Assembly (NCBI GenBank): GCA_019455065.1
Contig: JACFNC010000002.1
Coordinates: 248,001 to 312,000 of the forward strand
Reading direction: 5' to 3'
Source of the DNA: Rhodospirillales bacterium
GTDB lineage: Bacteria; Pseudomonadota; Alphaproteobacteria; Rhodospirillales; Magnetospirillaceae
Length of the DNA: 64,000 nucleotides
Shown here in pieces: positions 35,768 to 44,713 of the stretch; position 1 is the first letter of the stretch; the number at the start of each line of letters is the position of its first letter. Below the pieces are notes generated by a model, which was not told the DNA's origin, did no database searches, and worked only from the letters and a program-made list of their open reading frames with translations. A program made the position numbers and the translations under genes.

Positions 35768-37222
35768 TTACAGCCCGCCCAAACACATGTACTTGATCTC
35801 CAGGAATTCCTCGATGCCGTACTTGCTGCCTTCGCGGCCGAGGCCGGATTCCTTGACGCCGCCGAAGGGGGCGACTTCGGTGGAGATGATGCCCTCGTTG
35901 ATGCCGACGATGCCGTACTCCAAGGCTTCCGCAACCCGCCACACGCGGCCGACGTCGCGGCTGTAGAAATACGCGGCGAGGCCGAATTCGGTGTCGTTGG
36001 CCATCCGCACCGCCTCCTCCTCGGTACGGAAGCGAAACAAGGGCGCCACCGGGCCGAAGGTCTCCTCGCGGGCGCACAGCATCTCGGGCGAGGCGTCGGC
36101 GATGATGGTCGGCTCGAAGAAGGTGCCGCCCAGGGCATGGCGTTTGCCGCCGGTGACGATGCGCCCGCCCTTGGACTGCGCGTCGGCGATGTGGCTTTCC
36201 ACCTTCTCCACCGCCTGCATGTTGATCAGCGGCCCCTGCTGCGCCTCGCCGGCGAGGCCGGGGCCGACCTTCAGCCTGCCGACCGCGGCCGCCAGCTTCT
36301 CGGCGAAGGCGTCGTAGACCCCGTCCTGCACCAGCAGACGGTTGGCGCACACGCAGGTCTGGCCGGTGTTGCGGTATTTCGAGGCCATGGCGCCGGCCAC
36401 CGCGGCGTCGAGGTCGGCGTCGTCAAAGACGATGAAGGGAGCGTTCCCGCCCAGCTCCAGCGATATCTTCTTCACCGTGCCGGCGCATTGCCGCATCAGC
36501 AGCTTGCCGACCTCGGTCGAGCCGGTGAAGGACAGTTTGCGCACGATCGGGTTGGCGGTCAGCTCGCCGCCCACCGCCGCCGGATCGCCGGCGGTCACCA
36601 CGTTGAACACGCCGGCCGGCATCCCCGCCCGCACCGCCAGCTCGGCCAGGGCCAGGGCGGACAGCGGCGTATCCTCGGCCGGCTTGACCACCACCGTGCA
36701 ACCCGCCGCGAGCGCCGGGGCGCATTTGCGGGTGATCATGGCGTTGGGGAAGTTCCAGGGCGTGATCGCCGCCACCACGCCCACCGGCTGCTTCAGCACC
36801 ACGATCCGCTTGTCGCGACCATGCGAGGGGATGATGTCGCCATAGGCGCGCTTGCCCTCCTCGGCGAACCACTCGACGAAGGCGGCGCCATAGGCGATCT
36901 CGCCGCGCGCCTCGGCCAGCGGCTTGCCCTGCTCGGCGGTCATCAGCACCGCCAGATCCTCCTGGTTGGCCATCATCAGCTCGTACCAGCGGCGCAGCAC
37001 GGCGGCCCGCTCCTTGGCGGTGCGGGCGCGCCATTCGGGCAGGGCCCGGTCGGCGGCGATGACGGCGCGGCGCGCCTCGGCGGCGCCCATGGCGGGCACC
37101 CGGGCGAGAACCGTGCCGTCGGCGGGATTGGTGACGGCAAAGGTGGCGCCCTCGTCGGCCTCGACCCAGGCGCCGTCGATGAACGCGCCGGTCCGCAGCA
37201 GGGAAGGATCTTGCAGATGCAT
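35768..37222 (-). CDS. gabD: NAD(P)-dependent succinate-semialdehyde dehydrogenase
   Basis: 484 aa aldehyde dehydrogenase. Cofactor and catalytic segments: [40 protein letters not shown], catalytic Glu in [13 protein letters not shown], and catalytic Cys in [11 protein letters not shown]. The [11 protein letters not shown] form and the overall length are typical of GabD. It oxidises succinate semialdehyde to succinate. ATG 37222 (MHLQDPS) has AGAGGA upstream; the frame is open back to 37489. No gabT is adjacent. Confidence 0.9.
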   Translation of the reverse strand: MHLQDPSLLRTGAFIDGAWVEADEGATFAVTNPADGTVLARVPAMGAAEARRAVIAADRALPEWRARTAKERAAVLRRWYELMMANQEDLAVLMTAEQGKPLAEARGEIAYGAAFVEWFAEEGKRAYGDIIPSHGRDKRIVVLKQPVGVVAAITPWNFPNAMITRKCAPALAAGCTVVVKPAEDTPLSALALAELAVRAGMPAGVFNVVTAGDPAAVGGELTANPIVRKLSFTGSTEVGKLLMRQCAGTVKKISLELGGNAPFIVFDDADLDAAVAGAMASKYRNTGQTCVCANRLLVQDGVYDAFAEKLAAAVGRLKVGPGLAGEAQQGPLINMQAVEKVESHIADAQSKGGRIVTGGKRHALGGTFFEPTIIADASPEMLCAREETFGPVAPLFRFRTEEEAVRMANDTEFGLAAYFYSRDVGRVWRVAEALEYGIVGINEGIISTEVAPFGGVKESGLGREGSKYGIEEFLEIKYMCLGGL

Positions 37223-37340
37223 CGAGTTGTCCTCTTTCGCTGGCGCAACATGGTCATTTCGGATTGGTCCTACCACACAGGGCGGTCGGGAACCAGTGCA
37301 ACGCCGCGTTGTTGACGTGGTGTCCCGAAGGAGGTTGACA

Positions 37341-37814
37341 ATGCCCAACCGCTCCCCCGAAACGATCGAGCAGGATATCGAAGACACCCGACGCCGGGCC
37401 GAGGAGACCGTGGCCGCGTTGGAGCGCAAGCTGTCGCCACGCCGCATCGCCGGCCAGGTGGGCGAGAACCTCCGCAACAGCTCGTACATGCGCTCGATGG
37501 TCCGCTCCGCCGGCGACAGCCCGGTGGCGCTGCTGCTGATCGCCGCCGGCCTCGGCCTGCTTGCCTACAACAGCGTGCGCCGCCGCCAGATGGAGGAGGA
37601 AGGGGAGGAACTGGTGTTTGGCGGCCCGCCCCTGCCCGGACCCCGCGCCGAACAGGTGCTGCCGGCCGAAGGCGACGAACGCTTCCGCCATCACCGCCAC
37701 ATTGCCGACTCGCGACCTGGCGCCGAACCGTCGCCACCTCCCGGGCCCGACCGTCTGCTGGGCCGTCGCAAATCCCGCAAATCGGCGGCCGAAAGCGCCC
37801 AGGTGTTCCGGTAA
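37341..37814 (+). CDS. DUF3618 domain membrane protein
   Basis: 157 aa. It begins with the DUF3618 helix ([27 protein letters not shown]) and has one membrane segment near residues 60-75 ([16 protein letters not shown]). The rest is a charged, Pro-rich tail rich in His and Arg. AGGAGG precedes the ATG at 37341. DUF3618 proteins often sit with small stress or envelope genes; function unknown. Confidence 0.85.
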   Translation: MPNRSPETIEQDIEDTRRRAEETVAALERKLSPRRIAGQVGENLRNSSYMRSMVRSAGDSPVALLLIAAGLGLLAYNSVRRRQMEEEGEELVFGGPPLPGPRAEQVLPAEGDERFRHHRHIADSRPGAEPSPPPGPDRLLGRRKSRKSAAESAQVFR

Positions 37815-37925
37815 GGTCGACCTTCCCCGTCCGAAGCGATCGGCGGCGTCGGCGCCGGTCGCATCGTCGCGCTTGCATGCGGGCGGAAATCCTTTATGTC
37901 CGGGGGCAGGACGAGAGGAGTGGCG

Positions 37926-38276
37926 ATGACCAGAAAGACATCCGAGAGCTTCGAGAGCCTGCTGGCCGACGACGAGGTTTCCCGCCTGCGTGCCGAAAAC
38001 GAGGAGCTTCGCGAAGAGATCGAGGCGCTGACCCGTGAACTGGCGGTGGAGACCTGCCACGCCGCCGGCCTTGCGGCCCAGATCCAGGCGCTGATCGTCG
38101 AGAGCGACGCCTGCGCCGACAAGGCGGCCCATCCCCTCGTGCAGCGGGCCGACTATCGCCACAGCCGCACCGGCGAGGCCATGCGAAAGACCCGCTCCTA
38201 CCCCCTGTACCGCGCCGCCTTTGATGCCGAGGCCGAGCGGCAGGGCCTCGACGAGCCCGAGCAGTACCGGGCCTGA
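37926..38276 (+). CDS. Small coiled-coil protein of unknown function
   Basis: 116 aa from ATG 37926, with GAGAGGAG upstream. The N-terminal two-thirds is a predicted coiled coil (EVSRLRAENEELREEIEALT) with two Cys (ETCHAAGL, SDACADK); the tail has Tyr/Arg-rich YRHSRTGEAMRKTRSYPLY. No family recognised. It lies 8 bp upstream of slyX and is probably co-transcribed with it. Confidence 0.7.
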   Translation: MTRKTSESFESLLADDEVSRLRAENEELREEIEALTRELAVETCHAAGLAAQIQALIVESDACADKAAHPLVQRADYRHSRTGEAMRKTRSYPLYRAAFDAEAERQGLDEPEQYRA

Positions 38277-38284
38277 CCCGCACC

Positions 38285-38500
38285 ATGGACGCGGCCGCCG
38301 AAGCCCGCATCACCGAGCTGGAACGCAGGCTCGCCCACCATGAGCGCATGGCCGACGACCTGTCGGCGGTGCTGGCCGCGCAGGGGCGGACCATCGACCT
38401 GCTGAAAGCCCAGGTGGCGCGCCTGCGCGAACGGCTCACCGACGTGGAAGAGGGCTGGGAACCCTCGCCCCAGGACGCCAAGCCGCCGCCGCATTACTAG
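38285..38500 (+). CDS. slyX: SlyX family protein
   Basis: 71 aa. The heptad-rich N-terminal helix (ARITELERRLAHHERMADDL, LLKAQVARLRERL) and the Pro-rich end PPPHY are diagnostic of SlyX. Its role is unknown; in enterobacteria it lies near slyD. Follows the coiled-coil gene by 8 bp. Confidence 0.85.
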   Translation: MDAAAEARITELERRLAHHERMADDLSAVLAAQGRTIDLLKAQVARLRERLTDVEEGWEPSPQDAKPPPHY

Positions 38501-38547
38501 GGCCGCTCCCTCACCCTCCCCGACCGCCGGCGGCGAGGCCCCTCCCC

Positions 38548-40371
38548 CTACTCCACCGTCACGCTCTTCGCCAGGTTGCGCGGCTGGTCGACGTCGGTGC
38601 CCTTGGCCACCGCCACGTGGTAGGCCAGCAGCTGCACCGGCAGGGCGTAGAGGATGGGGGCGACGAAGGGGTGCAGCTCGGGCAGGGTCACGCTGGCCGC
38701 CGGCCTGGTGCCGATGCGCTCGACGCCCTGGTGATCGGACAGCAGCACGACGCGGCCGCCGCGCGCCACCACCTCCTGCAGGTTGGAGGCGGTCTTGTCG
38801 TAAAGCTCGTCGGAGGGGGCTATGACGATCACCGGCACGGTCTCGTCGATGAGGGCGATGGGCCCGTGCTTCATCTCGCCCGCCGGATAGCCTTCGGCGT
38901 GGATGTAGGAGATCTCCTTAAGCTTCAGCGCGCCCTCCAGCGCGATCGGATAGGCGGTGCCGCGCCCCAGATAGAGCACGTCGCGGGCGTCGGCGATCTC
39001 GCCGGCGATCTCGCGCAGGCGTTCGTCGTGGGCCAGCACCTCGGCGGCGCGCGCCGGCACCTCGGCCAAAGCCTGGCTCAGGCGCCCCTCGGCCGCCTGG
39101 TCGATGGCGCCGCGCGCCCGCGCCATGGCGATGACCATGCAGGCCAGCGCGGTGAGCTGGGTGGTGAAGGCCTTGGTGGAGGCGACGCCGATCTCCGGCC
39201 CGGCGACCGTGTAGAGGGCGGCGTGCGCCTCGCGGGCGATGGTGCTTTCCGGCACGTTGACCAGGGCCACCGCGTGCTGGCCGTGCTCCTTGCAGAAGCG
39301 CAGCGCCGCCAGGGTGTCGGCGGTCTCGCCCGATTGCGAGATGAACAGCGCCATGCCGCCGGGCTGCATCGCCGGATTGCGGTAACGGAACTCGGAGGCG
39401 ACGTCGACCTCGACCGGCAGGCGCGCGATGCGCTCGAACCAGTAGCGCGCCACCAGCCCGGCGTAATACGAAGTGCCGCAGGCGACGATGGTCAGCCGCG
39501 GCACCGCCGCCAGATCGAACGGCAACTCCGGCAGCGTGATCGTGCGCGTGACCGGGTTGAACATGGTGTTCAGGGTCTCGCCGATAACCTGCGGCTGCTC
39601 ATAGATCTCCTTGAGCATGAAGTGGCGGTGCTCGCCCTTGCCGATCAGCGCCCCGGACAGCGCCGTCTGGCGCACCGCGCGCTCCACCTGCACGCCGTCG
39701 CGGTCGCGGATGACCACCGAATCGGCCGTGATCACCGCCCAGTCGCCGTCCTCGAGATAGGTGATGCGCTGGGTCATCGGCGCCAGGGCCAGGGCGTCGG
39801 AGCCGAGGAACATCTCGCCGTCGCCATAGCCGATGGCGAGCGGGCTGCCGCGGCGGGCGGCGATCATCATGTCGTGGCGCCCGGCAAAGATGAGGCCGAG
39901 CGCGAAGGCCCCCTCCAGCCGCTCGAGGGCCATCGCGGTCGCCTCCTCGGGCGTACGGCCCTGGGCGAGATGATGGTCGACGAGCTGCACCACGGCCTCG
40001 GTGTCGGTGTCGCTCTCGAACGCGTTGCCCAGCGCCACCAGCTCGTCGCGCAGTTCCTTGAAGTTCTCGATGATGCCGTTGTGGACGACGGCGACGCGTT
40101 TTGTGGCGTGCGGGTGCGCGTTGGTCTCGTTGGGCACGCCGTGGGTGGCCCAGCGGGTATGGCCGATGCCGATGGTGCCGCCGACCGGCCGCCGTTCCAG
40201 CAGCGCCTCCAGATTGGCGAGCTTGCCCTCGGCGCGGCGGCGCTCGATACGGCCGTCGACCAGGGTGGCCACGCCGGCCGAATCGTAGCCGCGATACTCC
40301 AGCCGCTTCAGCCCCTCGACCAGACGCGGCGCGACCTCCCGACTGCCGATGATGCCGACGATCCCGCACAT
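38548..40371 (-). CDS. glmS: Glutamine-fructose-6-phosphate transaminase (isomerizing)
   Basis: 607 aa, full length. It makes glucosamine-6-phosphate from fructose-6-phosphate and glutamine. The N-terminal glutaminase starts with the catalytic Cys (MCGIVGIIGSRE; the Met is removed) and has HTRWATHG. Two SIS domains follow (ISQSGETADTLAAL, LGRGTAYPIALEGALKLKE), and the C-terminus AKSVTVE is canonical. It lies 5 bp downstream of glmU in one operon, which together gives UDP-GlcNAc for peptidoglycan and LPS. Confidence 0.97.
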   Translation of the reverse strand: MCGIVGIIGSREVAPRLVEGLKRLEYRGYDSAGVATLVDGRIERRRAEGKLANLEALLERRPVGGTIGIGHTRWATHGVPNETNAHPHATKRVAVVHNGIIENFKELRDELVALGNAFESDTDTEAVVQLVDHHLAQGRTPEEATAMALERLEGAFALGLIFAGRHDMMIAARRGSPLAIGYGDGEMFLGSDALALAPMTQRITYLEDGDWAVITADSVVIRDRDGVQVERAVRQTALSGALIGKGEHRHFMLKEIYEQPQVIGETLNTMFNPVTRTITLPELPFDLAAVPRLTIVACGTSYYAGLVARYWFERIARLPVEVDVASEFRYRNPAMQPGGMALFISQSGETADTLAALRFCKEHGQHAVALVNVPESTIAREAHAALYTVAGPEIGVASTKAFTTQLTALACMVIAMARARGAIDQAAEGRLSQALAEVPARAAEVLAHDERLREIAGEIADARDVLYLGRGTAYPIALEGALKLKEISYIHAEGYPAGEMKHGPIALIDETVPVIVIAPSDELYDKTASNLQEVVARGGRVVLLSDHQGVERIGTRPAASVTLPELHPFVAPILYALPVQLLAYHVAVAKGTDVDQPRNLAKSVTVE

Positions 40372-40376
40372 GGCCG

Positions 40377-41750
40377 CTAGTCCTTCCCCTCGCCGTCCTT
40401 GCGGCGCGCCTCCTTCGCGGCCTGGCGCTTGGCGCGGAAGCGCTCGGCCCAGCCGGGCAACTCCATCTGCGCGCCGCGCGCCACCGCCAGGGCGCCGGGC
40501 GCCACGTCCTTTGTGATCACCGACCCGGCCCCGATCACCGCGCCGGCGCCCACGGACACCGGCGCCACCAGCGAGGTGTTCGAGCCGACGAAGGCGCCCG
40601 GCCCGATGTCGGTGAAATGCTTGCCGAAGCCGTCGTAGTTGCAGGTGATGGTGCCGGCCCCGACGTTGGCGCCGGCGCCGACGCGGGCGTCGCCGACATA
40701 GGTCAGGTGGTTGACCTTGGCGCCGGCCTCGACCGTCGCCTTCTTGACCTCGACGAAGTTGCCGATGTGGGCGCCGGCGCCGATCACGGCGCCCGGCCGC
40801 AGGCGCGCGAACGGGCCGATGATCGCCCCGTCCTCGATCACCGCCTCGGTGATGTGGCAGAAGCCGTTGATGACCACCCCGTCGCCGACGGTGACGCGAG
40901 GGCCGAACACGACGTTGGGATGGATGGTGACGTCGCGGCCGACCCGGGTGTCATGGGTGAACCAGACGGTGGCGGGGTCGACAAGCGTCGCTCCGCCTTC
41001 CATCGCCGCCTCGCGCAGACGGCTTTGGGCCACCGCCTCGGCGCGCGCCAATTCGGCACGCGAGTTGATGCCGAGAAGCTCCTCCTCCTCTCCGTCGACC
41101 CAGCCGCAGAGCAGGCCGTCGCCGCGCGCCAGGGCGACGATGTCGGTGAGGTAGTATTCGCCCTTGGCGTTGGCGTTTCGCAGGCGGTCGACAAGGCCGA
41201 ACAGCCGAGGTCCGTCGATGGCCATGACGCCGGAATTGCACAGGCTCAGGGTCGCCCGCTGCTCGGGGGTCGCGTCGCGGTGCTCGACGATGGCTTCCAG
41301 CCCCGCCCGGCCGATCACCAGCCGCCCGTATTCGCCGCCTCCCGCCGGCACGAAGCCCAGCACCACCACGGCCGGATGCGGTGCGGCCCGGCGCTCGGCC
41401 AGCAGGCGCCGCAGCGTCTCGACCCGGATCAGCGGGGTATCGCCGTAAAGAACGAGAACGTCGCCGTCGAAGTCGCCGAGCGGTTCGCGGGCGCATCCCA
41501 CGGCATGGCCGGTGCCCAGCCGCTCTTCCTGGACCACCGTGGCGTGCGGCGCCACCGCCGCCGACACGGCCTCCATGCCGGGGCCGACCACGACCACGAC
41601 TCGCTCGGGCCGCAGCTCCGCGACCGTGGCCAGAAGGTGGGCGACCATCGGCCGGCCCGCCACCGGGTGCAGCACCTTCGGCATTGCCGATTTCATCCGC
41701 GTTCCCTGGCCAGCGGCGAGGACGATTACGGCAAGCTTCCCTTCGCTCAT
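40377..41750 (-). CDS. glmU: Bifunctional UDP-N-acetylglucosamine diphosphorylase / glucosamine-1-phosphate N-acetyltransferase
   Basis: 457 aa. N-terminal uridylyltransferase with VIVLAAGQGTRMKSAMPKVL and VLYGDTPLI. C-terminal left-handed beta-helix of hexapeptide repeats with NFVEVKKATVEAGAKVNHLT, YVGDARVGAGANVGAGTITC and NYDGFGKHFT, typical of the acetyltransferase. It uses glucosamine-1-phosphate; glmM is not in the window. ATG 41750 (MSEGKLAV) is chosen; the frame is open upstream. It is divergent from gph. Confidence 0.96.
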   Translation of the reverse strand: MSEGKLAVIVLAAGQGTRMKSAMPKVLHPVAGRPMVAHLLATVAELRPERVVVVVGPGMEAVSAAVAPHATVVQEERLGTGHAVGCAREPLGDFDGDVLVLYGDTPLIRVETLRRLLAERRAAPHPAVVVLGFVPAGGGEYGRLVIGRAGLEAIVEHRDATPEQRATLSLCNSGVMAIDGPRLFGLVDRLRNANAKGEYYLTDIVALARGDGLLCGWVDGEEEELLGINSRAELARAEAVAQSRLREAAMEGGATLVDPATVWFTHDTRVGRDVTIHPNVVFGPRVTVGDGVVINGFCHITEAVIEDGAIIGPFARLRPGAVIGAGAHIGNFVEVKKATVEAGAKVNHLTYVGDARVGAGANVGAGTITCNYDGFGKHFTDIGPGAFVGSNTSLVAPVSVGAGAVIGAGSVITKDVAPGALAVARGAQMELPGWAERFRAKRQAAKEARRKDGEGKD

Positions 41751-41844
41751 GTCAGAAATGCCGAAGCAGATGTTGCGGAACGGCGGGCAAGGTGCCACAA
41801 AAGCCTGACTCCAGCCAATTCAATCTTTGTTACGAACGATTGCG

Positions 41845-42546
41845 ATGACCGCCTCGCCCGCGCGCCCGTGCATCCTTTTCGACCTCGACGGCACCCTGGT
41901 CGACAGCTTGCCGGACCTCTCCCATGCGCTCAACGTCATGCTGACGCGGCTGGGCCGCCGGGCCCTGGCGGCCAAGGAGGTGCGACTGATGGTCGGCGAC
42001 GGCGCCGCAACGCTCGTCGAACGGGCGCTGACCGCGACCGGAGGCCTGGCCCATGGCTCGCTGTCCGATCACACCCGGCACTTTCTCGAGATCTACGAAG
42101 GAGGGCCGGCCGACCGAACGCGGCCCTATCCGGGCGCCGACCGGACCCTGGAACATCTGCGCGCGAGCGGCTATCTCATGGCGGTGTGCACGAACAAGCC
42201 GTACGCCCCCAGCATCGCCATTCTCGAAGCCCTCGGGCTGCGGCGGTTCTTTGGCGCCGTGGTCGGGGGCGACAGCATAGCGGGCGTGAAGAAGCCCGAC
42301 CCGCGCATGGTGGTTGCCGCCCTCGAGGCCCTGGACGCCTCGTCCGCGCGGGCGCTGTTCGTCGGCGACAGCGGCAACGACGTGTTCGCCGCGCGCGCCG
42401 CCGGCCTGCCCGTGGTCGCGGTGACCTTCGGCTATTCCCGGGTGCCGGTCGCCGATTTGGGCGCCGACGCGACGATCGACGCCCTGGCGGAACTCCCTGG
42501 TCTGGCGGACCGCCTGCTGGCCGCGACGGCGGCGGGCTTCCCGTGA
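41845..42546 (+). CDS. gph: Phosphoglycolate phosphatase
   Basis: 233 aa HAD hydrolase. Motif I LFDLDGTLVDSLPDL, motif II region AVCTNKP, Lys in GVKKPDPRM, and motif III/IV LFVGDSGNDVFAARAAG. The length and cap insertion fit the Gph type, which dephosphorylates 2-phosphoglycolate to glycolate. A TTG 18 bp upstream is in frame but the ATG is preferred. Its stop overlaps the GTG of the FAD-linked oxidase next to it (GTGA). Confidence 0.9.
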   Translation: MTASPARPCILFDLDGTLVDSLPDLSHALNVMLTRLGRRALAAKEVRLMVGDGAATLVERALTATGGLAHGSLSDHTRHFLEIYEGGPADRTRPYPGADRTLEHLRASGYLMAVCTNKPYAPSIAILEALGLRRFFGAVVGGDSIAGVKKPDPRMVVAALEALDASSARALFVGDSGNDVFAARAAGLPVVAVTFGYSRVPVADLGADATIDALAELPGLADRLLAATAAGFP

Positions 42547-44171
42547 ACACGGTCGCCCTCGACCGAGCGGCGGCGTTCGATTTCGACCACATGCCGCGCG
42601 CCGAACTGACCGACGACGGCGGGCGCCCGCTCGACGCCATCCTGTGCGCCACCGAGAACGTCGCCGCGGCGGTGCGGGCCGCCGTCGCGCAGGGTTACGC
42701 GGTGATGCCGGCCGGCGGCCTGACCAGCGCGATCAACTCCTTCGCCTACGACCGCGCCGCGGTGCTCGGCAAATTTCGCGATGTGGTGGCGATCCGCCCC
42801 AGGACGGCGATTACCCCGCAGGAACTACCCCCGGCGACGCCGCTGTCGCAGATTCTTTCGCACCAGTTCGCCGTCGACCGCGCGCTGGCGACCATCTCGG
42901 TCGGCGCCGGCATCACTTACACCCAGGCCAATACCCTGCTTGCCGAAGCCGTGGGGCCGAACGCGCGTCTGCTGATCGACCTCACCAGCATCGGCTCGGC
43001 CCTGGCGGGGGGCGTTGTGGCCACCGGCGGCATGGGTCCCCTGCGGCTGCCGCCCTCGGCCACCCTGGACGCGGTGGCCATCGCCGACGGAAGCGACAGT
43101 GGAGTGCGCCTTCTCGAGGGCGCCGCGGCGGCCGCCATCGAGGGCTTGCAGGGATGGAACGGCATGGTGACGGCGGTGCGCCTGCGTTACTTCGAGGTTC
43201 CACCGGCCGAATTCGGCCTCGTCCTGCCGATGCAGAGCAGTGACGTCGACGCCATGGCGACCCTGATCGCACACCTGCATCCCTGGACCCAGATCGCGCT
43301 GCCCGAACCGGGCGGACGGCTTGCCGGCGATCATGCCGAGAACACGCTGCTCAACGGTATCGAACTGATCAGCCGCGAGGCTTTGGAGATGTTCGTCGAG
43401 CAGGCGGCCGACCCGTCGAAAACCAAGGCGCTCGGGCTGCTGCAAAGCTGCGAGTACGCCAATGCCGACCTGCTCGCCTGCCTGACGGGCTGGTCGAACG
43501 TGGCCGTCGAGGACGTCCTCGGCATCCTGATGGACGAGGACAGCGAGACCATCGGCGGCGTGATGATCGACTTCGGCGTGGGTTTCTCGTCGGGCGCCGA
43601 GATGGAGGCCTTCCGGGCGATTCGCGAGGGCGCCCCCGACACCGCCCGCAGCCGGGCCAGGGTGACACCCCCTGGCAAGCTGAAGCCTTGGAGCGTTTCC
43701 ACCGACGTCAACATCGCGGCACCGGCCGACTCTGCCGCGATCGCGGCGATCCTGGCCGCCTACGACGATTACCGCGCCGCGGTCGGCCGCTTGGCGGCGG
43801 AATTTGCCGGGCGCGTCGAAATTTCGCTGTCGACCTACGGCCACCTCAGCCCGCGTGGAATCGACCCCCACCACCGGGTGACCCTGATCGGTGGGGAGGG
43901 CCGCGAGGCGGACTTCGACGAGGCGCGCGCCGCGGTGCTCGAACTCAAACGTGCGCTCCTCGTCGACCTGCTGGCGGCAAGCGAATCCCATGGCTGCACG
44001 GTCACCGGCGGGGAGAAGGGCATGCCCAGCGTCATCGAGATCATGCGCGCCGCCGGCGGCGACAACCGGGCGCCCGAGGGACTGCGTCGCCTCGCCCGCG
44101 AAGCGCGGGCGATCCTCTCGGAAAGCGCGCCCGCCTTCACCTTTCGTTCGCCGCCGGATCTAACGCCCTAG
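42543..44171 (+). CDS. FAD-binding PCMH-type oxidoreductase (glycolate/D-2-hydroxyacid oxidase-like)
   Basis: 542 aa from GTG 42543. The FAD-binding region carries YAVMPAGGLTSAINSFAY, the PP-loop position of the FAD_binding_4 family, and later LLIDLTSIGSALAGGVVATG, the Gly-rich segment that precedes the FAD isoalloxazine site. The C-terminal half contains STYGHLSPRGIDPHHRVTLI. Overall it is a distant GlcD-like flavoprotein with a divergent pyrophosphate loop. It overlaps gph by 4 bp, so a glycolate or 2-hydroxyacid substrate is a reasonable guess. Not firmly assigned to a known subgroup. Confidence 0.75.
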   Translation: MNTVALDRAAAFDFDHMPRAELTDDGGRPLDAILCATENVAAAVRAAVAQGYAVMPAGGLTSAINSFAYDRAAVLGKFRDVVAIRPRTAITPQELPPATPLSQILSHQFAVDRALATISVGAGITYTQANTLLAEAVGPNARLLIDLTSIGSALAGGVVATGGMGPLRLPPSATLDAVAIADGSDSGVRLLEGAAAAAIEGLQGWNGMVTAVRLRYFEVPPAEFGLVLPMQSSDVDAMATLIAHLHPWTQIALPEPGGRLAGDHAENTLLNGIELISREALEMFVEQAADPSKTKALGLLQSCEYANADLLACLTGWSNVAVEDVLGILMDEDSETIGGVMIDFGVGFSSGAEMEAFRAIREGAPDTARSRARVTPPGKLKPWSVSTDVNIAAPADSAAIAAILAAYDDYRAAVGRLAAEFAGRVEISLSTYGHLSPRGIDPHHRVTLIGGEGREADFDEARAAVLELKRALLVDLLAASESHGCTVTGGEKGMPSVIEIMRAAGGDNRAPEGLRRLAREARAILSESAPAFTFRSPPDLTP

Positions 44172-44182
44172 CACTTGGCCCA

Positions 44183-44656
44183 TCAGATGGCCAGGGCGAC
44201 CACCGTCGCCTCGGCGGCCACCACGGCGGCGCACAGGGACACCCATGCGAGCGGGAGGCCGATTTGCGACAGCGGCCGCGCGGCGGCATGGACCCTGCTT
44301 GCCACCAGCGACGCCGCCGGCCGGCCGGTGTAGTGGCAGGCGCACAAAATGTGATGGGCCTGGCGGTCGGACAGGCCAAAGAAGTCGGCCGCCTCGCCCA
44401 GGGTATCGCCGCGGAGCCCCGCCGCCCGGAGCCCGGGATCGGCGAAGGCGACGGCCAACGCCGATCGGTCGGCACGCAGTTCGCGACGGTGTTCGGGGGA
44501 GACGAACTCCACGTCACGCAGGGGTTGGAGGTGACTGTTCCCCTGCCGCTCGAGAACCTTCGCCCAGTACAAGAGACGTTCCTTCCTGCTTTGGGGGGCG
44601 ACGGGCGGCAGGGAACTGACGCTACCTTCGATGTGATCCAGGGATCGGTGCTCCAT
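44183..44656 (-). CDS. Hypothetical protein with C-terminal membrane anchor
   Basis: 157 aa from ATG 44656 (TGGAGC upstream). The soluble part has a helical block with AADFFGLSDRQAHHILCACH, and a single hydrophobic segment at the C-terminus (GLPLAWVSLCAAVVAAEATVVAL). No family recognised. Downstream neighbour on the same strand is none; upstream it is 58 bp from the BaiN-like gene's 3' end on the same strand but further away in order, so an operon is uncertain. Confidence 0.6.
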   Translation of the reverse strand: MEHRSLDHIEGSVSSLPPVAPQSRKERLLYWAKVLERQGNSHLQPLRDVEFVSPEHRRELRADRSALAVAFADPGLRAAGLRGDTLGEAADFFGLSDRQAHHILCACHYTGRPAASLVASRVHAAARPLSQIGLPLAWVSLCAAVVAAEATVVALAI

Positions 44657-44713
44657 CGAAACGCTCCATTGTGGGGGTTGACCGATTAACACCCCATGCC
44701 GGCCACGGTTCGG

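Noticed and set aside
40617-42542. Very long plus-strand open frame antisense to glmU
   Set aside because: It is a high-GC shadow frame. Its residues read as low-complexity Arg/Gly/Ala/Asp sequence, and glmU on the other strand has full family motifs. Only the part from GTG 42543 is real.
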